Shown here: piece after piece, positions 6,787-10,741 of the stretch
Numbering within the stretch: position 1 is the first letter of the stretch
How the letters are laid out: every line of letters starts with the position of its first letter
DNA from: Vulcanimicrobiota bacterium
GTDB taxonomy: Bacteria; Vulcanimicrobiota; Vulcanimicrobiia; Vulcanimicrobiales; Vulcanimicrobiaceae
NCBI GenBank assembly: GCA_019233165.1
Contig: JAFAMS010000023.1
Span: forward strand, 1-10,741
Direction of reading: 5' to 3'
DNA: 10,741 nt
Notes under the pieces: model-generated
What the model was told of the DNA's origin: nothing
The model's database searches: none
What the model saw: only the letters and a program-made list of their open reading frames with translations
Program-made: the position numbers and the translations under genes

Positions 6787-8379
6787 CTATCTCAGCGCGA
6801 GATACGCTTTAGCGCTCGCGATCTCGGGGCGCGGATCGCCCGCGCCGGCCATCGCGACCAGGCGTTCGTAATAGCCCTTCGCCTTAGCGCGATCGCCGGC
6901 CCGGGCCGCGGCCATCGCGGAGCCGTTCAACCCGCGGAACCGATTCGGCTCCCGAATTTGCGACATCTCGTACTCGCGCAGTGCGTCCGCGGGACGGTCG
7001 AGTGCGAGCAGGAGGTCGCCGAGGAGCTCCCGCGCCGGCAAGATCCGTCCGGGCGTAACCGACGCCTTTTCGTTGCGGTCTTCGGTCTCGGCGGCCTGAC
7101 GCATCAATGCAGCCGCCTCGTCGTTTCTCTTCTCGGAAAGCGCGATCCACGCCGCGCTCGACAGCCGCATCACCTCGACCTCACTCGCCCAGTACGCGTT
7201 CCCCGCGGCGGTGAGCGTATCGCGCAGCTCGACGATCCGGGCGAGCTCGGGCGCGGCCGACGCCGCGGTGCCGCCGCGCACGGCGCCGAGCGCGCGGGCA
7301 AAGCGCGTCATCGCCTCCGTGTACGGGAAGCGGCTCGAGGTCACGTCGAGCTTCGCCGCTTCGGTCCACGCTCCGCGCTCGACTGCAAACCGGGCGGGCA
7401 TCGCTGCGCGAGCGTAAGGAGCGCCCGGACCGGTCAGTTTCGATATGTCGACGTCCGGCGCCGCAGCGACGATGGCTCGCGCGTCGTTATCGCGCGCGAG
7501 CTGTAGCGCCGCGTAGACCGTATAGTCCATCGTGTGCAATGTTTCGCCGGGCTCGTTCCCTTGTTTCGCCGCGATCGTAGCCCTACGGTTCGTTGCGATT
7601 GACTCGGTCCAGGAACCGAGACGCGTGTAGATGTGCGAAGGCATGTGCAGCGCGTGCGGCGCTGCCGGCGCGATACCGGCGTAGCGATTCGCTGACGGAA
7701 GTCCTTTCGACGCATAGGGAGGCTCGTCGTAGCAGTGGATGAGATAATGCGCGACTCCGGGATGCTCGGGATGCGTCGGCAGCAGCCCTTCGAGGATCGA
7801 TGCCGCCTTGATCCGCGATGCGTAGGTCTGGTCGGAGAGCGGCTGACTTGCGGCGAGGTAGAGCGCGTAGAAGATCTTGGCTTCTTCGTCACTCGGGTAT
7901 TTTGCGACCAACGCCTCGTACGCTTTGGCCCGAGCCAGTGCGCGGGCGGGCTCCGGCTTCGTGGAAAAATCGTCGTAGTAGACGGCAGCGGCCTCGACGT
8001 AGTCGCGCTCGCGTTGCGTCTTCGCGGGGCTTCGTCGCGCGAGATCGAGCGCGGCAAGCGCATCGGCCGGGCGACTTGCCGGCGGCGTGCCGAATGGGTT
8101 GTTCATATAGATCGAAGCGAGGCCCCAGGCGGCGATCGCACACGATGGATCTTGCGCCAGCACGGCCTTGAACGTCGATTCGCCTTCGGACCACCAGAAC
8201 GAATGCAGTAAGGCGACGCCTCGCGCGAACGTGTCCCCTACCGACGCATTGCAGGAGGTCGGGAACGTTACCTTGCCGAGCTCGGCCGGCGAACGTCCAA
8301 CGTACTCGGCGCCGAGCGGCGATGTCAACACGAGCATCAAGAGAACCGCAAGAGGAATGCGAAAAAGGACGATCTGCAT
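6787..8379 (-). CDS. Secreted tetratricopeptide-repeat protein of unknown function
   Basis: A 530-residue protein with a clear signal peptide (IPLAVLLMLVLTSPLGA, probable cleavage after Ala24), so it should be exported. The mature part is alpha-helical with TPR-like units: FARGVALLHSFWWSEGESTF with VLAQDPSCAIAAWGLASIYM at about 52-92, LPTHPEHPGVAHYLIHCYDEP, HALHMPSHIYTRLGSWTES, and near the C-terminus PARELLGDLLLALDRPADAL and KAKGYYERLVAMA. The HMPSHIYTRLG core recurs in a family of uncharacterised bacterial TPR proteins. No catalytic motif was seen; protein-protein interaction is the usual TPR role. The start is ATG at 8377-8379 with an excellent GGAGAG (8385-8390) 5 bases upstream; the longer open frame beyond it is antisense to the GTPase gene. 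The stop lies one base from the stop of the convergent mutase gene, with no terminator between them. Its position splits the mutase gene set. Confidence 0.85.
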   Translation of the reverse strand: MQIVLFRIPLAVLLMLVLTSPLGAEYVGRSPAELGKVTFPTSCNASVGDTFARGVALLHSFWWSEGESTFKAVLAQDPSCAIAAWGLASIYMNNPFGTPPASRPADALAALDLARRSPAKTQRERDYVEAAAVYYDDFSTKPEPARALARAKAYEALVAKYPSDEEAKIFYALYLAASQPLSDQTYASRIKAASILEGLLPTHPEHPGVAHYLIHCYDEPPYASKGLPSANRYAGIAPAAPHALHMPSHIYTRLGSWTESIATNRRATIAAKQGNEPGETLHTMDYTVYAALQLARDNDARAIVAAAPDVDISKLTGPGAPYARAAMPARFAVERGAWTEAAKLDVTSSRFPYTEAMTRFARALGAVRGGTAASAAPELARIVELRDTLTAAGNAYWASEVEVMRLSSAAWIALSEKRNDEAAALMRQAAETEDRNEKASVTPGRILPARELLGDLLLALDRPADALREYEMSQIREPNRFRGLNGSAMAAARAGDRAKAKGYYERLVAMAGAGDPRPEIASAKAYLALR

Positions 8380-8403
8380 GAGCACTCTCCGCGACGGGTG
8401 CCA

Positions 8404-8412
8404 ATGATACCA
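8404..8412 (-). promoter_or_regulatory. Probable extended -10 promoter for the TPR gene
   Basis: On the minus strand the sequence reads TGGTATCAT, an extended -10 (TGn followed by a 5 of 6 match to TATAAT). No good -35 lies 16-18 bases upstream, which extended -10 promoters tolerate. The start of transcription would fall near 8397, giving a leader of about 18 bases that just contains the GGAGAG ribosome site. Confidence 0.4.
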
Positions 8413-8419
8413 CAAGAAG

Positions 8420-8430
8420 GGGCGACGCCC
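8420..8430. repeat. Short palindrome in the TPR/GTPase divergent region
   Basis: GGGCG and CGCCC flank a single central A, forming an 11-base palindrome in the 70-base gap between the divergent TPR and GTPase genes. It sits just upstream of the TPR -10 element, where an operator could lie. It is short and GC-rich, so chance is a real alternative. Confidence 0.2.
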
Positions 8431-8449
8431 ACCTGTCGAAGGCCGCGAA

Positions 8450-9403
8450 ATGGCCGAGGCGACCGAGGCATCCGTACCCGCACCCGCGCCGATCATCGCG
8501 CCGCGCAAGCAGCGCGATCTCGCCCGCGCGATCAGCGGCGTCGAGAACGGGAACGCCGAGCTCGTCGCGCTGCTCGCCGCCCTCGGCGAGCGCGATCCCA
8601 AGCTCGCGCGGCTCGCGGTGTTCGGAATCACCGGGCCTCCCGGCGCCGGGAAGTCGACGCTCGTCGACCGGCTGATCGAAAAGTTTCGCGCACTCAGCAA
8701 GACGGTGGCGGTCGTCGCGATCGATCCTTCGTCGCCGTTCACGCGCGGCGCGGTTCTCGGCGATCGCGTGCGGATGCAGCGCCACGCGAACGACGCCGGC
8801 GTCTTCATCCGCAGCATGGCATCGCGCGAGGGCGCCGGCGGGATCGCGCCGGCGACCCGCGACGCGGTCGCGTTGATCGAAGCCGCCGGCTTCGACGTCT
8901 GCATCATCGAGACGGTCGGCGTCGGCCAAGTCGAGCTCGAGATCGTTGCGATCGCCGACGTCGTCGTCGTCGTCACCGTCCCCGCGCTCGGCGACAGCGT
9001 CCAGACGATCAAAGCCGGTCTCACGGAAATCGCCGACATCTTCGTCGTGAACATGGCAGACCGGCCCGGCGCGAACGCGACGACGGTCGATCTCAAGCAC
9101 ATGATCCGCGAGAGCGCGCGCGACGTCCCCGTCTTGCAGACGATCGCGAACGACGGGACGGGGATCGACGAGCTCGTCGCCGAGCTGCAGCGCTTCGAGC
9201 TGCAAGGCGCACCGAGCGCCGAACGCGCGGTGCGCTTCGAGGTCGTCCGGCTGGCGCGCGACCTCGCCGTGCGACGCGCCCGCGCCGCGCTCGATTCGCC
9301 GCAAGCCGCTCGGAGCTTCGAGGAGCTTCGGGCCGGGACGAAAACCCGGCGGCAAGTCGTCGACGAGATTCTGGCGGTCGCGCGAGAGGGAGAGGGAAGA
9401 TGA
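8450..9403 (+). CDS. meaB: MeaB/ArgK-type GTPase, chaperone of the B12-dependent mutase
   Basis: A 317-residue G3E-family P-loop GTPase. Relatives gate delivery of adenosylcobalamin to acyl-CoA mutases and protect or rescue the holoenzyme. Seen: Walker A GPPGAGKST (62-70), the Mg-binding IDPSSPFTRGAVLGDRVRM (91-109), the switch region ETVGVGQVE (154-162), and the base-recognition motif as NMAD (201-204), where the family usually has NKAD. The N-terminal helix carrying the RDLARAISGVENG pattern and the C-terminal dimerisation part are both present. ATG at 8450 has GAAGG 7 bases upstream. The stop overlaps the start of the B12-binding subunit as ATGA, so the two are almost certainly translated together, which ties the chaperone to this mutase. 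In Aquincola the equivalent chaperone is called MeaH. Divergent from the TPR gene. Confidence 0.93.
   Translation: MAEATEASVPAPAPIIAPRKQRDLARAISGVENGNAELVALLAALGERDPKLARLAVFGITGPPGAGKSTLVDRLIEKFRALSKTVAVVAIDPSSPFTRGAVLGDRVRMQRHANDAGVFIRSMASREGAGGIAPATRDAVALIEAAGFDVCIIETVGVGQVELEIVAIADVVVVVTVPALGDSVQTIKAGLTEIADIFVVNMADRPGANATTVDLKHMIRESARDVPVLQTIANDGTGIDELVAELQRFELQGAPSAERAVRFEVVRLARDLAVRRARAALDSPQAARSFEELRAGTKTRRQVVDEILAVAREGEGR
9388..9392 (+). promoter_or_regulatory. Ribosome binding site of the B12-binding subunit gene
   Basis: GGGAG lies 7 bases before the ATG at 9400, within a purine run (GAGAGGGAGAGGGAAG) at the end of the GTPase gene. It fixes the start at the ATGA overlap and is the strongest ribosome site among the mutase genes. 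Confidence 0.75.
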
Positions 9404-9849
9404 GCCCGATCAAAGTGCTGGTCGCAAAGCCCGGTCTCGACGGCCACGACCGCGGTGCGAAGATCGTCGCGCGCGCGCTCCGCGACGCCGGGATGGAGGT
9501 CGTCTACACCGGGCTCCATCAGACGCCCGAGATGATCGTCAACGCGGCGGTTCAGGAGGACGTCGACGTGATCGGGATCAGCATCCTCTCCGGGGCGCAC
9601 ATGACCGTCTTCCCGCGCGTGATGCAGCTGCTGAGCGACCGCGACGCCGCCGACATTTTGGTCGTCGCCGGCGGCGTGATTCAAGAGGACGACGTCCCCA
9701 AGCTCAAAGCGCTCGGCGTTCGCGAGGTCTACAATGCCGAAGCGACGACCGACGATCTTATCGAGGGGATTCGGCGGCTCGTGCGAGAGCACGGTCGAGC
9801 GCAGACGGATCGAGACCCCAGTCTGCGTAGCCCGCTCGGATCTCGCTGA
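9400..9849 (+). CDS. hcmB: B12-binding small subunit of the acyl-CoA mutase
   Basis: A 149-residue Rossmann-like cobalamin-binding domain. The base-off/His-on signature is complete: LDGHDRG with Asp14, His16 (lower axial cobalt ligand) and Gly19, then SIL at 61-63 within ISILSGAHMT, and GG at 91-92 in VVAGGVIQEDD. It matches the C-terminal domain of fused methylmalonyl-CoA mutases and the separate small subunits HcmB and IcmB, and is expected to pair with the large subunit at 5103-6785, which lacks this domain. HcmB is about 136 residues. The extra residues here are a polar tail (after REHGRAQTD) that lies in a 92-base antisense overlap with the cyclotransferase-like gene. The start ATG overlaps the stop of the GTPase gene. 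Confidence 0.94.
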   Translation: MSPIKVLVAKPGLDGHDRGAKIVARALRDAGMEVVYTGLHQTPEMIVNAAVQEDVDVIGISILSGAHMTVFPRVMQLLSDRDAADILVVAGGVIQEDDVPKLKALGVREVYNAEATTDDLIEGIRRLVREHGRAQTDRDPSLRSPLGSR

Positions 9850-10222
9850 GCATCTTCGCGGTCGGCGGCCCGCTTCGCGCCGGCCGGCCTTCGACCGCCA
9901 TCCGGTAGACCAGCGCGCTCCGCGTTCCGTCGGCGCACTCGACGTCGAGCGCGACGCGTTCGTAGACGCCGGAATCGACGTCTTCGTACGCGTCCAGAAT
10001 CGTCAGCTCGTCCGTACCTACGGTATAAAGCGCACCGTCGACGAACGCGCCCTCCTGCGGGCGAACGTTCGCGAAGTACGCCGGCGGTCTCCACGCCGGC
10101 TCGTTGGACTCGAAGCTCAGCGCGTGTCCCCAAAGACGCGCACGCCCAAACGGACGGGCAGTCGGTGCGCGAGTGCGCATCGCAGCTTTCGAGAGGTTCG
10201 AGCCGTAAGCGAAATAGAGCAA
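9758..10222 (-). CDS. Gamma-glutamylcyclotransferase-like protein (AIG2/GGCT fold)
   Basis: A 154-residue protein beginning LYFAYGSNLSKAAM, the family's glycine-rich substrate loop (YGSNL, 6-10). Other family features are LSFESNEP (35-42), FANVRPQEGAFVDGALYTV (50-68) and LDAYEDVDSGVYER (76-89), in which Glu80 is the likely catalytic acid. Enzymes of this fold release 5-oxoproline from gamma-glutamyl peptides or amines; the particular substrate here cannot be told. No ATG is available. TTG at 10220-10222, immediately before the conserved LYFAYGSN, is the only plausible start, 10 bases after the stop of the upstream racemase-like gene, so coupling is likely. The 3' end (residues from about 125) overlaps the B12-binding subunit gene on the other strand by 92 bases, beyond the conserved core. 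Confidence 0.82.
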   Translation of the reverse strand: MLYFAYGSNLSKAAMRTRAPTARPFGRARLWGHALSFESNEPAWRPPAYFANVRPQEGAFVDGALYTVGTDELTILDAYEDVDSGVYERVALDVECADGTRSALVYRMAVEGRPARSGPPTAKMLSEIRAGYADWGLDPSALDRALARAAESPR

Positions 10223-10232
10223 TGCGACGGGG

Positions 10233-10741
10233 TCAGGCCGATGCGAGCTCGGCCGCAGCCGATTCGAGCGCGCTGAACAGCGGGAGCGTCCCCCATGCCG
10301 CGCGCAGCGCGTCGAGATGCTCGTTCATCGTGTACTGGGCGACGAGCAAAACGCCGCAACCCTGCAAGGGGCGAAGCGCCGCAACGAGCGCGTCCCGGTA
10401 GACGTCGGGCGCGGTCGCGAACGGCGGCGCATCCTCGGCGACCGAGACGCGAATCTCGCGCGAATCCTCGGCTCGTGCGAGCACTTCGTCGACGTAATCG
10501 ACGACGATCGGTCGCGTCGGGGGGAAACTGACGAGAATGCCGATCGGCCCGCTCGTCCCTGCCAGCCGGCGGACTGCGGCAGCGTCGCCCCGCTCGACGC
10601 GGATCCCGAGATCCTCGGAGAGCGAGCCTGCGACCCCGTTGTAGACCGAGCACGAAAGGACGATACGCTCGGCGCGCTGCGCGAGCTCCCGCGCGCGAGC
10701 AAGGATCGCCGCGTAGCGCGCTTCGTCGATCGGAAATTCCG
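10233..10741 (-). CDS. Asp/Glu/hydantoin racemase-like protein, partial
   Basis: The frame is open from the right edge (first full codon at 10739) to TGA at 10233, giving the C-terminal 168 residues; the start lies outside. AERIVLSCSVYNGVAG resembles the first catalytic-cysteine strand of the Asp/Glu racemase superfamily, and a strand reading GILVSFPPTRPIVVDYVDEV follows. The second catalytic region reads CGVLLVAQYTM, so the usual second cysteine is replaced by a Gln, as in the AQxSM variant of this superfamily, and a Cys lies seven residues earlier (QGCG). The end LPLFSALESAAAELA fits the last helix. It could be a racemase or a cysteine-dependent lyase or decarboxylase; I cannot decide. It is upstream of and probably co-transcribed with the cyclotransferase-like gene. 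Confidence 0.6.
   Translation of the reverse strand, partial: EFPIDEARYAAILARARELAQRAERIVLSCSVYNGVAGSLSEDLGIRVERGDAAAVRRLAGTSGPIGILVSFPPTRPIVVDYVDEVLARAEDSREIRVSVAEDAPPFATAPDVYRDALVAALRPLQGCGVLLVAQYTMNEHLDALRAAWGTLPLFSALESAAAELASA

Noticed and set aside
8380..9792. Long minus-strand extension upstream of the TPR protein, to 1001 residues in total
   Set aside because: It is antisense to the GTPase and B12-subunit genes; the signal peptide and the GGAGAG site fix the TPR start at 8379.

Overview
The window looks like a compact stretch of chromosome from a high-GC, free-living bacterium. Genes are tightly packed on both strands, codons are strongly biased to G or C in the third position, and there are no phage, IS, CRISPR or RNA-gene signatures. 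The base composition and gene mix would suit a poorly cultured soil lineage, but the sequence alone does not place the organism and I make no firm taxonomic call. Every position is in or near a gene. The longest gap is the ~177-base leader at 3410-3586, so no stretch over 300 bases lacks a gene.

Left part (1-3011): a minus-strand pair couples an M3-family oligopeptidase (690-2381) to a lipoprotein solute-binding protein of the peptide/nickel ABC family (start 693, running off the left edge). The two overlap by 4 bases, which suggests peptide capture plus peptide hydrolysis. Divergent from the peptidase is an AlkB-type 2-oxoglutarate/Fe(II) dioxygenase (2418-3011), a likely alkylation-repair enzyme. 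A hairpin at 3020-3045 separates it from the next gene.

Middle (3068-5053, minus strand): a small protein with two four-cysteine zinc ribbons joined by a Gly-rich linker, with its own likely promoter and a long leader, and upstream of it a RecQ helicase that goes straight from the zinc site to the HRDC domain without the usual winged-helix domain.

Right part (5103-9849, plus strand, interrupted by one minus-strand gene): the most interesting locus, a stand-alone B12-dependent acyl-CoA mutase. The catalytic subunit (5103-6785), a MeaB-type GTPase chaperone (8450-9403) and the B12-binding small subunit (9400-9849, overlapping the chaperone by 4 bases) together make a full mutase system. The catalytic subunit looks like an ordinary methylmalonyl-CoA mutase, but its substrate-site residues (Ile89, Asp116, Gln207) match those of 2-hydroxyisobutyryl-CoA mutase (HcmA) and not methylmalonyl-CoA mutase (Tyr89, Ala116, Arg207). 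The likely reaction is therefore interconversion of a branched 2-hydroxyacyl-CoA and a linear 3-hydroxyacyl-CoA. A secreted tetratricopeptide-repeat protein (6787-8379, minus) sits between the large subunit and the chaperone/small-subunit pair.

Right edge (9758-10741, minus): a gamma-glutamylcyclotransferase-like protein whose 3' end overlaps the small-subunit gene antisense by 92 bases, preceded by a partial Asp/Glu-racemase-like protein that runs off the right edge.
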